DNA of 45,914 bases from Clostridia bacterium (GCA_017442155.1 JAFSAU010000039.1:1-45914); one strand, 5' to 3'. Positions 24,456 to 33,795 are shown, counted from the first letter of the stretch. Translations and numbers: made by a program. The notes: generated by a model not told the origin, from the letters alone.

Positions 24456-25952
24456 CTACGCAAATTGTTTATTGATTGTCTCCAGTGTCTGTCTCACAAG
24501 CAGGTCCCCGCCCTCATGTCCGACCAGGCCACTTGGAACAAAAGCACTGTAATGTCCGCCGCTTTCGGCTTTTTTTGTAGGAAGATACCCTTCGATGCCG
24601 CTTGCAAGCTGCACTACAAACGTTTGTTCTGCACGGCTTCTCGCTTTCATCTGATTTCCGTAGTCGAGGAAAAGCTCAAAGGGATTTGTTGCAAAAACAA
24701 TATTGCCAAGTCTGACAACGTGCACTTCTGTATCCAAAACATTTTGCGTTTCCTGCAGCTCCATTCGTCTCAACGCACCCATATGCACCTGCAGTTTTGC
24801 GACGTCGTTATAATCAACATCGCCTTCTTTATTATCGATATATTCCTTGATTGCTTTTTGGGCATACGCCACATCTGTATGTGTTACCCTGCGCAGCGGG
24901 AGCTTCATTATCATCGCATCGTGCAGAAATTCACCTTCTTCGCAGAGGCTTTCCAGGTAATTTTCAAACACCTCGATAATTTCATTGGCAATGCGTTTGC
25001 CTACGCGCTTCATTCCACCTATATCAAACATGGAAGGGTCAGCTTTTCTCTTTATAACATTTTCTCTCTCAATGTTCGGATCATTTACGGGACTTTCCGG
25101 TTCCACCCATCTTATGAGGTCCACAGGGCACTGGTCGCCTGCGGCACTGCACTGGGGCAGAAGATATATATCCTCACCGAAATGCTTACGCAGCAAAACC
25201 TTAACCTCGCCCCAAAAATCCGGTGAAACAAACAATCTGTGCTGCACGCACTGTGCCGGGCACGCAAGATTTGCAATGATACCGCTTAGTTTTTTATTCT
25301 TATCAAATATGTATAAGAGTTCAATCCCCGAGTCGTTACCGCCTTCAAGCTCTGTAAACATTGCCGTATCCGTATTCCCCCACATCTGTGCGCTTCCGTC
25401 ATTATATACTGCCCGACGGCACATACCGACAGCCGCTCTTCCAAAGCTGTTTGTGAAATACCCCTCACTCGTATTTTTCCATGACGCAATGATAACGTCT
25501 GTTATATTTTCAACGAGAAAATCAAAGGTTTCTTCCTGATTTTCGATGTCAGGATTACTGGAAATATTTTCTTTTTCAACATATTTTTTGCCGGGAGGTA
25601 AAAGGGACTGTAATATTTTTTTTGCCGAGCATGACGAATCTGACCTTCCCAAGCGGGGAAAAACAGGGCCGGTGTGCGTGTGAATTGCATTTAATATGAC
25701 CTTCATAGGGTCTATGCCATATTCGTTCCCGGAAAGCTTCTCTCTTACTGCATCCACAAGATTTGCCGGCACTCCAACTAAGTCACAGCTTACGAAAATA
25801 CACTGTTCCTTTTCATTTTTTACTGTCAGGGCTGTAGCCGAAAGCGGTTTTTCAACGTATTCCGAAATTCTTTCTGCAAACTGCCCGGCAAGTGCTACAT
25901 TTTTCTTTGGTGTTATATCAATTTCTGCCCACCCAAACAATAGCTTGCTCAT
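24456..25952 (-). CDS. neutral/alkaline ceramidase-fold protein, divergent paralogue
   Basis: This 498-residue protein matches the N-terminal domain of neutral/alkaline ceramidases (PF04734): the AEIDITPKKNVALAGQF opening and NAIHTHTGPVF, which supplies the first zinc-binding His. At the place of the second His, where the other two paralogues have NFALHND, this one reads NLACPAQ. The later Glu (TNPFELFLD) and Tyr (IEGYLPT) positions are kept. It lacks a signal peptide, unlike secreted bacterial ceramidases, so a cytosolic amide or ester hydrolase acting on an imported product is more likely than attack on membranes. CAAGGAGAATTTCTA precedes the ATG. It heads operon A, divergent from lacI, with a promoter at 25994-26021. 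Confidence 0.8.
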   Translation of the reverse strand: MSKLLFGWAEIDITPKKNVALAGQFAERISEYVEKPLSATALTVKNEKEQCIFVSCDLVGVPANLVDAVREKLSGNEYGIDPMKVILNAIHTHTGPVFPRLGRSDSSCSAKKILQSLLPPGKKYVEKENISSNPDIENQEETFDFLVENITDVIIASWKNTSEGYFTNSFGRAAVGMCRRAVYNDGSAQMWGNTDTAMFTELEGGNDSGIELLYIFDKNKKLSGIIANLACPAQCVQHRLFVSPDFWGEVKVLLRKHFGEDIYLLPQCSAAGDQCPVDLIRWVEPESPVNDPNIERENVIKRKADPSMFDIGGMKRVGKRIANEIIEVFENYLESLCEEGEFLHDAMIMKLPLRRVTHTDVAYAQKAIKEYIDNKEGDVDYNDVAKLQVHMGALRRMELQETQNVLDTEVHVVRLGNIVFATNPFELFLDYGNQMKARSRAEQTFVVQLASGIEGYLPTKKAESGGHYSAFVPSGLVGHEGGDLLVRQTLETINKQFA

Positions 25953-25993
25953 TAGAAATTCTCCTTGAATAAATTTAAATTCTTTATGTTTTC

Positions 25994-26021
25994 ATTTTAT
26001 CAGATAAAAGAAAAAAGTCAA
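25994..26021 (-). promoter_or_regulatory. promoter of operon A
   Basis: On the minus strand TTGACT (26021-26016) and TAAAAT (25999-25994) are separated by 16 bases. The LacI-type operator array lies just upstream of the -35 box. Confidence 0.65.
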
Positions 26022-26040
26022 CAATTTAACCAACTATAAT

Positions 26041-26071
26041 TTTTCGTAAACTACGAAAATTTTTCGTAGTT
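26041..26071. promoter_or_regulatory. LacI-family operator array
   Basis: Three half-sites alternate: TTTTCGTA (26041-26048), TACGAAAA (26052-26059) and TTTTCGTA (26061-26068). They make two overlapping palindromes, TTTTCGTA-AAC-TACGAAAA and AACTACGAAAA-T-TTTTCGTAGTT, the latter perfect over 23 bases. The site lies between the promoters of lacI and of operon A, as expected for a local regulator controlling both. Confidence 0.8.
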
Positions 26072-26086
26072 ATTTTATAATAAGAA

Positions 26087-26115
26087 TTGATTTAAACATA
26101 AAATTGTAGTATAAT
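26087..26115 (+). promoter_or_regulatory. promoter of the lacI-type gene
   Basis: TTGATT (26087-26092) and TATAAT (26110-26115) are 17 bases apart. The ATG follows 37 bases later after GGAGG, and the operator array is upstream of the -35. Confidence 0.75.
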
Positions 26116-26152
26116 AAACACAAGAAAATAATTATGATAGGAGGTACCCGGT

Positions 26153-27145
26153 ATGAAAAGTATCACGCAACAACGGCTGGCAGAGCTTGCAAACGTTTCT
26201 GTTTCAACAGTTTCAAAAGCCTTTGCCAACAGCAACGAAATCAGCGAGAAAACAAAAAACAAAATATTCGAGCTGGCAAAAGAATACGGTTGCTTTGCCA
26301 AATATTACAGCGGAACGCCGACCATAAAGGTAATCGCCGTTATTGCAAACGAAATCAAGGAAAATGTTTACACCAAAGGTCTCAAGCAGTTAGATAAAAG
26401 AATCCGGCAAGACGGTAACGTGATGCTTGTTGCCTATTCCAACTATTCCCAACAGACCAGACAGTATCTTATGGATTATTTCACCACCTATGCCAAGGTG
26501 GACGGGCTTATCGTATTTTCTTCCCTGAAGGAGCTTACCGTGTCGAACCTTGATATCCCTATTGTAGCGTTCTCAAGCAAAAGCAGTGCACAAAACAAGC
26601 AAATTGCGGACCGAATCGTTTGGGATATGAATACCATTACAGACAGTGCGATTTCTTATCTTATGCAAAACGGGCACACCGACATTGCATATGTGGGCGA
26701 ATTTCTAAGCAAACCAAAGCAAGATATGTTCAAGGCTGTCATGCAAAAACACAACCTCCCTGTTCCCGGGGAATTTGTCCGCACCAGCCGCCTTCGCCTG
26801 GAAGAGGCAGGGTACTCGGAAATGAAGGAGCTACTCTCTCTCCCTAAAAGACCCACTGCAATTTTTTGTGCTTATGACACAATTGCCCACGGGGTCATTT
26901 CCTGCATTAAAGACAGCGGTTTTTCCGTGCCGGATGACTTTTCGGTCATCAGCATGGATAACATAGATACCTCGGCAATGGGCTATAATCTCACTACTTT
27001 TCAAAAAGTTGATATTTCCTTCTACGATATGGCATATGAACTCCTATTGAAACGGATGGATAATCCCTATATCCCCAAACAGACAATTATAGCAAATCCA
27101 CGGTTTATAGAGCGGGGATCTGTCAGAAATATGCATGGATTTTAA
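26153..27145 (+). CDS. LacI-family transcriptional regulator
   Basis: This 330-residue protein has an N-terminal LacI helix-turn-helix (ITQQRLAELANVSVSTVSKA, hinge helix EKTKNKIFELAKEYG). It is followed by a periplasmic-binding-like sensor domain with the usual late signatures VPDDFSVISMDNIDTSA and the family ending RFIERGSV. AGGAGG lies 8 bases before the ATG. It is transcribed divergently from operon A across the operator array, so it most likely represses operon A until a sugar derived from the target glycan binds. The ligand is not known. Confidence 0.93.
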   Translation: MKSITQQRLAELANVSVSTVSKAFANSNEISEKTKNKIFELAKEYGCFAKYYSGTPTIKVIAVIANEIKENVYTKGLKQLDKRIRQDGNVMLVAYSNYSQQTRQYLMDYFTTYAKVDGLIVFSSLKELTVSNLDIPIVAFSSKSSAQNKQIADRIVWDMNTITDSAISYLMQNGHTDIAYVGEFLSKPKQDMFKAVMQKHNLPVPGEFVRTSRLRLEEAGYSEMKELLSLPKRPTAIFCAYDTIAHGVISCIKDSGFSVPDDFSVISMDNIDTSAMGYNLTTFQKVDISFYDMAYELLLKRMDNPYIPKQTIIANPRFIERGSVRNMHGF

Positions 27146-27182
27146 AATATGCGGATATCTCAAAAACCGAAGTTAGCGAACG

Positions 27183-27237
27183 AAAAAAGGCACCGCCTCA
27201 ATTATGCAAAACCTGCACATTGAGACAGTGCCTTTTT
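27183..27237. terminator. bidirectional terminator between lacI and operon B
   Basis: AAAAAAGGCAC and CTCAAT on one side pair with ATTGAG and GTGCCTTTTT on the other. It lies between the convergent ends of the lacI-type gene (27145) and the last coding stretch of operon B (27251) and suits both directions. Confidence 0.85.
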
Positions 27238-27250
27238 CAATGTTATTTTT

Positions 27251-27742
27251 TTACTTTAATGGCTGCATTTTATCCCAACGGAAAAACCGTACTTCCCCTT
27301 CTCCATCCAAAAGTATATCTCCGTTTCTATATATCCCGGTAAGCTCCGGTTTTCCGTCATAAAACAGATACTGTGCCATAATGGCGTCTTCTTCGCACTG
27401 CACTGTCCCACCCTCCATCGGGGAAAGGTGCAAAATGCCATCCTTCAGAAAGCCACGTCTTGTACCGTCGTTTTCCGCAAGAATCAAAAGTGAATGCGGC
27501 GGCATCTCTATTGAAAGCAAGCCCTCCGTAATTACCGGATTTACTGCTCCATAGAGAAGACAATAACTGCCGGACTGCGCTTCCATCGTAAAAGGCTGCG
27601 GTGAATCACCGCCGTTGCAGAATACAAGCATGCCGTCCTCTTCTGCACTCCAGAAGCTTTCCGTTTCAAATGTACCATCCGACAGCAAAAGATAAAAGAG
27701 TTTTTCTGCTTCCGCTCCGGACAGTCCCGGAAACTCTTCCTT
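27251..27742 (-). CDS. in-frame C-terminal extension after the TGA of SLH enzyme C
   Basis: The frame of SLH enzyme C continues without interruption after its TGA (27745-27743) for 163 codons, beginning KEEFPGLSGAEAEKLFYLLL and ending RFFRWDKMQPLK. It is homologous to 11856-12341 over the whole length at very roughly half identity, so the two diverged while both stayed open, which indicates selection for translation. No ATG or GTG in frame lies near the TGA; a TTG at 27688 and a CTG about 21 bases after the TGA are the nearest candidates. AAAGGA overlaps the TGA as in the other copy. The product is either a readthrough tail of the surface enzyme or a separate small protein with an unusual start; it has no signal peptide of its own. 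Confidence 0.7.
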   Translation of the reverse strand, partial: KEEFPGLSGAEAEKLFYLLLSDGTFETESFWSAEEDGMLVFCNGGDSPQPFTMEAQSGSYCLLYGAVNPVITEGLLSIEMPPHSLLILAENDGTRRGFLKDGILHLSPMEGGTVQCEEDAIMAQYLFYDGKPELTGIYRNGDILLDGEGEVRFFRWDKMQPLK

Positions 27743-30700
27743 TCACGGTTCGGCACTCCAGGTCGCAATTCTGTCCATAATCACAGCGGCTTCCGCGCGG
27801 GTTGTATTCCCCAAGGGATTCAGCGTTCCGTCTGCGTTTCCCCGTACAATGCCTGCCCGTACCACAGCCGCAATGTCAAGCACGGCGTAGTCGGCGATGG
27901 CTTCCGTATCGGAGAAATCCATATTTCCGCCTTCCTCCAGTGCTTTAACCGTGCGCATCCCGCGGGCACAAATCACCATTAAATCCTGCCGGGAAATTTC
28001 AGCATTGGGATTATATAAATCATCTCCCGTACCTTTTAAAATACCAAGTGCACGACCAATAGCAATTTCTGCCGCATACGGTGTATCCTCGGTTACATCT
28101 GCAAAATTCTCCGCAGTGTTACTTGTCAGCCCCAAGGTGCGGATGAGGAAGCCGGCAAATTCGGCTCTTGTGATCTTTTCGCCGGGGCGGAAGGAGAATA
28201 CATCCGCATCCTCCGTGATGCCTTTTTCTTTCAAGGTCTCTGCCGCTTTTCTTGCCCAGCCGTATGTGTTCATATCATAATAGGTAAACCGAGAAGCACC
28301 GCTCGTGTCTATTGGTTCCTGGGGCGTGATTTCCCAAAGCTGTGCCGCACAGGGCTCCATTTCCACTTTCAGGGTACCATTTCCCGAATACGTCCCGCTG
28401 CCGCCGGAAATGATTTTTGCACTGAAATCTCCGACCGTCACATTGCCGTCAAAGGAGGTGAGACGGATTTCAGTTTCCTTTGCATTGTTATTATCGCGGT
28501 TGAGTAAAATGAGATATAATTTCCCATCTTTTTCCCAGCTTCTATACCAATAGTCCTCTGTACGGACATCATTGAAGGTGGGGATTTCACCGCTGACAAA
28601 AACCTTGTGTGCCATTTCCATGTCCACGTTTTTGTATTCCACCACGGCCGGCCAGAGATCCGTTTCATAAAGAGGCAAAATTGTGCCGTCTGCCTGCTTT
28701 TGTGAATCGGAAATGGCAAAATAGCCCATTGCAGTTGCACCTTCAAAAAAGGCCTGATAGATACTGCTTCTGTACTGGCTGGCGTTCGGCCACCATGAAG
28801 GGCCGTAATCATAAGTCTGCAAAATGGCGCAACGTGCTTTTTCTCCTCGGGTCGCAATGCGGAGCTGCCCCATTCTGTCGGAAATATATGTGGCAGGGTC
28901 TTCTCTGGAAACCGGATAAGGGTCAGATGCCAGAATATCCGCATATTTCGCTGTTTCTTTAAACGTATCTGCATAGTTGTCCAGCAGATACACCGGATGC
29001 TCAGGGTCATATTTTCTCACAAGTGCATACGAATCGCGGAGATAGCCTACCATGACGTTATATTGCATATGCAAAAAGGGCTCATCCATTATCATCCATC
29101 CCAAAACATTCGGGTGGTCCTTATATTTTTCCACCACGTCCCGTGCAAATTCCTGATTATCGGGATGTGCCGGCGGCTTCATACCAAAGTACAGGCCCAC
29201 CAGTGCCATCAAACCGCTTTCTTCAACACGCTCCATAAGTCCATCCAGCTCTGACATACGCGTGGCCATGACCTGTACCGTGTTTATCCCCGCTTCCTTA
29301 AGAGGGGGAATTCCCGTTTCTGACAAAGAAACGTGATACCCGATTACCGGATAAAACGGTGTTTTCTTTTCCAGAAGATACACACCATCCTCACGAAGGT
29401 AGGGCGAAGTGTCTATCCGGTAGACAGGCGTTGTCTGCACCTCTGCTTCCGTTCCGTCCGCATTATAAAGTGTGGCAACAATTATATACGGCTTTCCTTT
29501 TTCTTTAATCAGAGAGATGGGATATGTGAATTGCACGCCTTCCTCCGTCATAGGCTTCTTTTCCTGAGAAAGAACGACACTCTCTCCGTCCTTAAATGCA
29601 AAAGAAACACTTGTGCCTGCATAGGAAAACGTCGGATCTGTCGGCATCGCGGTAGCAACACCGCTTTCGTGATACTCGCGGTAGAAGCACCAATCGGTGG
29701 AAAGAGACATCTTCGTAGTCTCCGTCAGCTGATGTACTTCAAAGTCATCCACATAAAATGTGCCTATGCCGTAAAGCCGCGGATAAATTGCCGCACCATG
29801 GCAATTGAGACCCGTGTAAAAACGGCTCTGCACTTTTACCCATTCGCCGTCGATTGTATTAAATTCATCTGAAAGAGAATCGCCGTCGAGGTGTGTCTTT
29901 CCGGAAGGATTTTCCGGACTGGTATAATACTCAAATTTGAATACTATTCCAGCATCGCCCTCAAGATGCTCCGAATATATCCAGGCTGACGCCACATATT
30001 CCGTACCCGGATTTACCGCAACCACCTGGCTTGCCCACGGGTTTTTTCCGGTTTCATCGCTTTGGATTTTTACGGCTGTAGTCCCTGTGTGTGCCTTTTC
30101 ATTCGTAAGGTTTACATAAGGATTTTCCTTCGACCATCCCTTATAGGCATTCCACTTCGTAGGGGATAAGCCGTCGTTATCCTCAAAGCTGCCGTTAATT
30201 GCGTAATCCACACCCTGAAACTGTTCGGGAACGATAATTTCTTCAGGCTGCACCCGTGTTATCGTTTCAAAGCCGCCGTTAATATCCAGCTCAACGCCAT
30301 CTACGGACACATCGTCCCAATACACCGTGCAGCCCTCGCTGATGGCACCGGTGTCGAGACAGACGGTAACGGAGGGTAAATCCTCCGGCATCGTAAATGC
30401 CGCAGAAAGCTTTACAAATCGGCCTGTTGTGGACGAAACCGTTTCGGATGCACCAAGCGCAGCACCTGCACTGGACTTATACTCCGGCGTGATGCGAAGC
30501 ATGGTGTTTACCGGGGAAGGGCCGACAATTCTGACATATGCATTTACAGTGTACGTCTCTCCTGTTTCCAGTCCGCGCAGCCTTGTCCAGATCCGGGTAT
30601 TACTTTCCGCTTTGTTCCAGACCTTCATGGCGTATTTTCCACCGTGTACGACATCACCGGACACCTCTGCCTGTACGCCCTTTACCGTGGTGTAGGCAAA

Positions 30701-30820
30701 CGTACCCACATCCCAGCCATCCGCCCAGGTATAACGATCCTCAGAAGCGAAAACCGATGCCGAAACGCCGAGAAAACAGAACAGAGTAAGAAAAATAGAA
30801 AGTATACGTTTGAATTTCAT
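27743..30820 (-). CDS. SLH-anchored multidomain putative glycoside hydrolase C
   Basis: This 1025-residue secreted protein has the same layout as enzymes A and B: signal peptide (MKFKRILSIFLTLFCFLGVS), two CBM-like modules, a beta domain, a TIM-barrel-like region with PPAHPD and GWMIMDEPF, a beta-sandwich, and SLH modules in the last 180 residues. Its barrel is clearly more diverged than A is from B (for example TYDYGPSWWPNASQYRSS in place of AYDFTGE), suggesting another substrate, while its SLH part is almost identical to A. AAAAGGAG precedes the ATG. It ends in TGA followed by the conserved in-frame extension. The gene is 36 bases after the second secreted CBM-like gene, the same spacing as in operon A. 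Confidence 0.85.
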   Translation of the reverse strand: MKFKRILSIFLTLFCFLGVSASVFASEDRYTWADGWDVGTFAYTTVKGVQAEVSGDVVHGGKYAMKVWNKAESNTRIWTRLRGLETGETYTVNAYVRIVGPSPVNTMLRITPEYKSSAGAALGASETVSSTTGRFVKLSAAFTMPEDLPSVTVCLDTGAISEGCTVYWDDVSVDGVELDINGGFETITRVQPEEIIVPEQFQGVDYAINGSFEDNDGLSPTKWNAYKGWSKENPYVNLTNEKAHTGTTAVKIQSDETGKNPWASQVVAVNPGTEYVASAWIYSEHLEGDAGIVFKFEYYTSPENPSGKTHLDGDSLSDEFNTIDGEWVKVQSRFYTGLNCHGAAIYPRLYGIGTFYVDDFEVHQLTETTKMSLSTDWCFYREYHESGVATAMPTDPTFSYAGTSVSFAFKDGESVVLSQEKKPMTEEGVQFTYPISLIKEKGKPYIIVATLYNADGTEAEVQTTPVYRIDTSPYLREDGVYLLEKKTPFYPVIGYHVSLSETGIPPLKEAGINTVQVMATRMSELDGLMERVEESGLMALVGLYFGMKPPAHPDNQEFARDVVEKYKDHPNVLGWMIMDEPFLHMQYNVMVGYLRDSYALVRKYDPEHPVYLLDNYADTFKETAKYADILASDPYPVSREDPATYISDRMGQLRIATRGEKARCAILQTYDYGPSWWPNASQYRSSIYQAFFEGATAMGYFAISDSQKQADGTILPLYETDLWPAVVEYKNVDMEMAHKVFVSGEIPTFNDVRTEDYWYRSWEKDGKLYLILLNRDNNNAKETEIRLTSFDGNVTVGDFSAKIISGGSGTYSGNGTLKVEMEPCAAQLWEITPQEPIDTSGASRFTYYDMNTYGWARKAAETLKEKGITEDADVFSFRPGEKITRAEFAGFLIRTLGLTSNTAENFADVTEDTPYAAEIAIGRALGILKGTGDDLYNPNAEISRQDLMVICARGMRTVKALEEGGNMDFSDTEAIADYAVLDIAAVVRAGIVRGNADGTLNPLGNTTRAEAAVIMDRIATWSAEP
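27918..28109. repeat. SLH-coding block nearly identical to 12517-12708
   Basis: Partner of the 192-base block in enzyme A, with about two differences. The flanking sequence on both sides is visibly more divergent. Confidence 0.75.
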
Positions 30821-30856
30821 TCTTTTCTCCTTTTTAATCGTTATAAAGGCCGATTC

Positions 30857-32413
30857 TTAAGAAGCAGAAACAGTAAGTGTCTTCGCTTCTGTAAGTGGCT
30901 GCAAGCCTGCCGCACTGTTCAATACTACAGCTTTTGCATACTGCCCTTCTGCAAGACTAATGTTCTCTATTGTGACATCTTTGTACTTTACCGCCGGCAA
31001 GGTGATGCTGTCAGAAATATAAAGATTTACAAGGCACGGCATACCGTTTACTGTTTTGTATACGCCTACAAGGATGCGTGCCGTATCGCCCTGTGCACCG
31101 ATTACGGTCGCTTTTGCATTCACAGCCCCCGGTGCTGAAAGTGTTTCCCCTAAGGAAATTCCGCTTTCATCCGTAAAGCAAACAGAGGTTTCTTCTACAG
31201 TAACATTGTCAAAATAAATACATTCACCCTTTTCCGGCTTCGCTGCAAGTCCGATAAATGTATACGTGTCTACCGCCGTAAAGACCTTAGTAAGTTCTAT
31301 CCAATTTGCTGTGGTCGTTTTGCTGTCGTAGGTAACCACTCGGGAACCGCCCCATCCCATTTTATGTAGAGTTTCATACAAATTATAGGTGTTCCCGTTG
31401 GGAACTGTTGCGTTAATAGCATTGATCCATGCTGTGGCTTCACTTTCCTCGATCGAGGATTTTACAAAGCAACGCATTTTATAGGCATGCCCCTTCTTAA
31501 GACCTGTTACCGGTACATATGCATGCAGCTGTCTTGCTTCATCCTCCGTTGTTGTCAGACAAAGTGCATTCGTGCCGTCCTGGCCGGCATTTGCCGCAAC
31601 AAAGGCATGCTCCCCGATAAACGTCTGATAGCCATTCAGGCCGTTTGAGGTGCTCCAGCCTGTTGCCCATGCTTTTGATTCGGCATCATCGACCACCGTG
31701 TATTCGGTGTCCTCAAAATCTCCGTTTATTCCGGAAATCTCTTCAAATACCATGTCGTCTATATACACATCGACCGCAGTTGTTGCATTCCGACCGAAAT
31801 CCAGGCAAATGTATGCAAACGTTGCATCATATGTCACTACAACTTCATTTTCAACCACACTAGTCACAACAGAGGGAATAAATGCACAATTCAGTTTTTT
31901 CCACACACCGCCAGTGGTTTCAAGGAGAACACCATGACCACGGTTGGCACCGTTGGAAGATGAAAAGCCTACAGAAGCGCTTGTTCCTTTACTGTCCGCA
32001 ATTCGGAGAGATAAGCCCTTTCCGCTTTCCAAAGTACCGTCAATATACACCCAGACGCTTGCCCGGTATGCCTTTCCCGGCGTAAGACCTGTTACCTTCT
32101 GGGATATCCAGCGGCCTGTTGTTGCATCGCCATCGTTGCCGCTGACAAGCTTCAGTGCATTGTTGCCGGAGTGGACTTGTGCCCCTTCGTCGCCTTTTTT
32201 CACGATAAAAGCATTTGTTCCGGCTTTGCTTGCCAGGTGAGTGGGAACTTGAGCACTGTAGTCCCATCCGGTTGCCACATGTTCCTCCGCCGTTTCAAAT
32301 CCACCGTTTTGCAGCAGATTCCCCGTGGTTTCGGCGTACACCGCCGCCGGTGCCAATGACAGTACCATCAAGAGCACCATTGCCAGACTAAAAAATTTCT
32401 TTGCGTTTTTCAT
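30857..32413 (-). CDS. secreted protein with two CBM-like jelly-roll modules (copy 2)
   Basis: This 518-residue paralogue of the 18844-20349 product shares the signal peptide (MKNAKKFFSLAMVLLMVLSL), two CBM-like modules closing with VYIDDMVFEEI and IYFDNVTVEET, and the C-terminal beta domain ending in PLTEAKTLTV. The start at 32413 is set by AAGGAG nine bases upstream; a longer frame to 32470 would overlap the preceding gene's end. There is no catalytic or anchoring domain. It lies between a ceramidase-fold gene and SLH enzyme C, so the module pair CBM-protein plus SLH-enzyme is duplicated as a unit. Confidence 0.82.
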   Translation of the reverse strand: MKNAKKFFSLAMVLLMVLSLAPAAVYAETTGNLLQNGGFETAEEHVATGWDYSAQVPTHLASKAGTNAFIVKKGDEGAQVHSGNNALKLVSGNDGDATTGRWISQKVTGLTPGKAYRASVWVYIDGTLESGKGLSLRIADSKGTSASVGFSSSNGANRGHGVLLETTGGVWKKLNCAFIPSVVTSVVENEVVVTYDATFAYICLDFGRNATTAVDVYIDDMVFEEISGINGDFEDTEYTVVDDAESKAWATGWSTSNGLNGYQTFIGEHAFVAANAGQDGTNALCLTTTEDEARQLHAYVPVTGLKKGHAYKMRCFVKSSIEESEATAWINAINATVPNGNTYNLYETLHKMGWGGSRVVTYDSKTTTANWIELTKVFTAVDTYTFIGLAAKPEKGECIYFDNVTVEETSVCFTDESGISLGETLSAPGAVNAKATVIGAQGDTARILVGVYKTVNGMPCLVNLYISDSITLPAVKYKDVTIENISLAEGQYAKAVVLNSAAGLQPLTEAKTLTVSAS

Positions 32414-32472
32414 CCTTTTACACTCCTTGTTTTTTATTTTCAAAGCCTCCTTTGGAAGCCTTGTGAACACAA

Positions 32473-33795
32473 TTACTTCTCCGTAAGCTTCTGCGCCATT
32501 TCGAGAAGCGTCTCCACCATGGTGTACCCTGCTGAGAAGTCCAGCGTATTGCTCACATAGTCTGCCTCATACACCGGTGTGTTCTCAAATTCTCTTATCG
32601 GGATATAACCATGATGCCACTCGTTTGCAAGCGTAATGACAAAATACTTTTTAAAGGGGGTATCTGCTTTTATCATCTCCCGGAACTGGGAGAAAACTTC
32701 GCCCGGCATGGAATAGAAGCAAACATCGCCTATTGTGAATACGTTCAGAAGAATATCCTTTTCGGGCGGCATGCCGTCGTATTTCTGAATACAGCCCAGA
32801 GCGTATGAATACTTCGTGGCAAAGCTTTCGGGACTGGCGAGATTCGTAGTTCCCGGTGCCGGAGCCTCATTCGCTTCCACAAATTCCCGCATTGCCTGAA
32901 GCTCTCCTTCCGGAAGCTGCCTTGTCTTTATCTTCACCTTGCGGCTCACAACAGAGATTTCGCCTTCCACAGGCTCTGTGTTTTCTATAAGATGCACGGC
33001 TTCCTTCGCCATGGCAGAGGCAATATCCCGGTATGTAAATGCGCCGCGTTTGCCGCTGATGTAGTTATTATGGTTAATATTGCCGCAGGGCCCGGTTGTG
33101 CACACTGTAACAAAGTCCTCACCGTACGTTTTTTTAAGCTCTGTACCCAGCCTTCCTGCCCAATCCGCACAGTAGGCATTCCCAGCCACACAATCATTAT
33201 GTAATGCAAAATTTGCAATGACGCCCAGGGGATTTCCGCTTTCATCTTCTGCAAAAAGGAGCGGAAACTCTTTGTTCGGCTCGGAATACGACTCCACGAC
33301 ATCCGGATTGTCCCATCCGGGATTTGTGCGGATGCTCCCATCCCGCATACGGTAGTTGCGAACGAAGGAAAAGCCTTCTACGGTACCGGAAGCATATCGG
33401 AGCGTGCACGGCTGCATTCTTTTCTTTGCAAGTGTCACCGCATCTGCCGCAAGAAGCGGCAGCATCTCCAGGTATGCTTTGTCCGGTTCTTCCGCATCCG
33501 TACTATCACAACTGCTACCGCCTGTATGGGTGTGTGTGGATGAAATAATCAGGTTGGAGTACGGAATTCCGGTGTACATTTTTATCCGATTGGCAATGCG
33601 TTCCCAGAACGTGTAATTCAGATTAAGACAATCCAATACAAGAAACGCAATTTCGGTCTTTCCGTCACTTATAACGGCAGCTTTTGCATGTAGCCTTTCC
33701 AGGATGTCCTCGCCCAGCCGCTTTCGGAAATATCCGGGAATAGAGCAGCCAAGCGGCGGCGTGATATCAGATTCATAAAACCCACATTTATACAT
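32473..33795 (-). CDS. neutral/alkaline ceramidase-fold hydrolase (copy 2)
   Basis: This 440-residue cytosolic protein of the PF04734 family keeps all four zinc-site positions known from neutral ceramidase: His in SSTHTHTGG, His in NFALHND, Glu in YSMPGEVFSQF and Tyr in WHHGYIPI. It is shorter than true ceramidases (about 650 residues), lacks a signal peptide and lacks the C-terminal Ig-like domain. An amidase or esterase acting on an imported substrate is therefore as likely as ceramide hydrolysis. The start at 33795 has AGGAGG 8 bases upstream. It is closely related to the 34698-36011 product (identical SIPGYFRKRLGED). It lies in operon B, with its own upstream conserved promoter-like element at 33842-33880. 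Confidence 0.82.
   Translation of the reverse strand: MYKCGFYESDITPPLGCSIPGYFRKRLGEDILERLHAKAAVISDGKTEIAFLVLDCLNLNYTFWERIANRIKMYTGIPYSNLIISSTHTHTGGSSCDSTDAEEPDKAYLEMLPLLAADAVTLAKKRMQPCTLRYASGTVEGFSFVRNYRMRDGSIRTNPGWDNPDVVESYSEPNKEFPLLFAEDESGNPLGVIANFALHNDCVAGNAYCADWAGRLGTELKKTYGEDFVTVCTTGPCGNINHNNYISGKRGAFTYRDIASAMAKEAVHLIENTEPVEGEISVVSRKVKIKTRQLPEGELQAMREFVEANEAPAPGTTNLASPESFATKYSYALGCIQKYDGMPPEKDILLNVFTIGDVCFYSMPGEVFSQFREMIKADTPFKKYFVITLANEWHHGYIPIREFENTPVYEADYVSNTLDFSAGYTMVETLLEMAQKLTEK

Noticed and set aside
27743..27745. Selenocysteine at the TGA of SLH enzyme C (and A)
   Set aside because: No SECIS-like hairpin is evident right after the TGA and the residue would fall in a linker between an SLH module and a beta domain, where Sec would have no obvious role.
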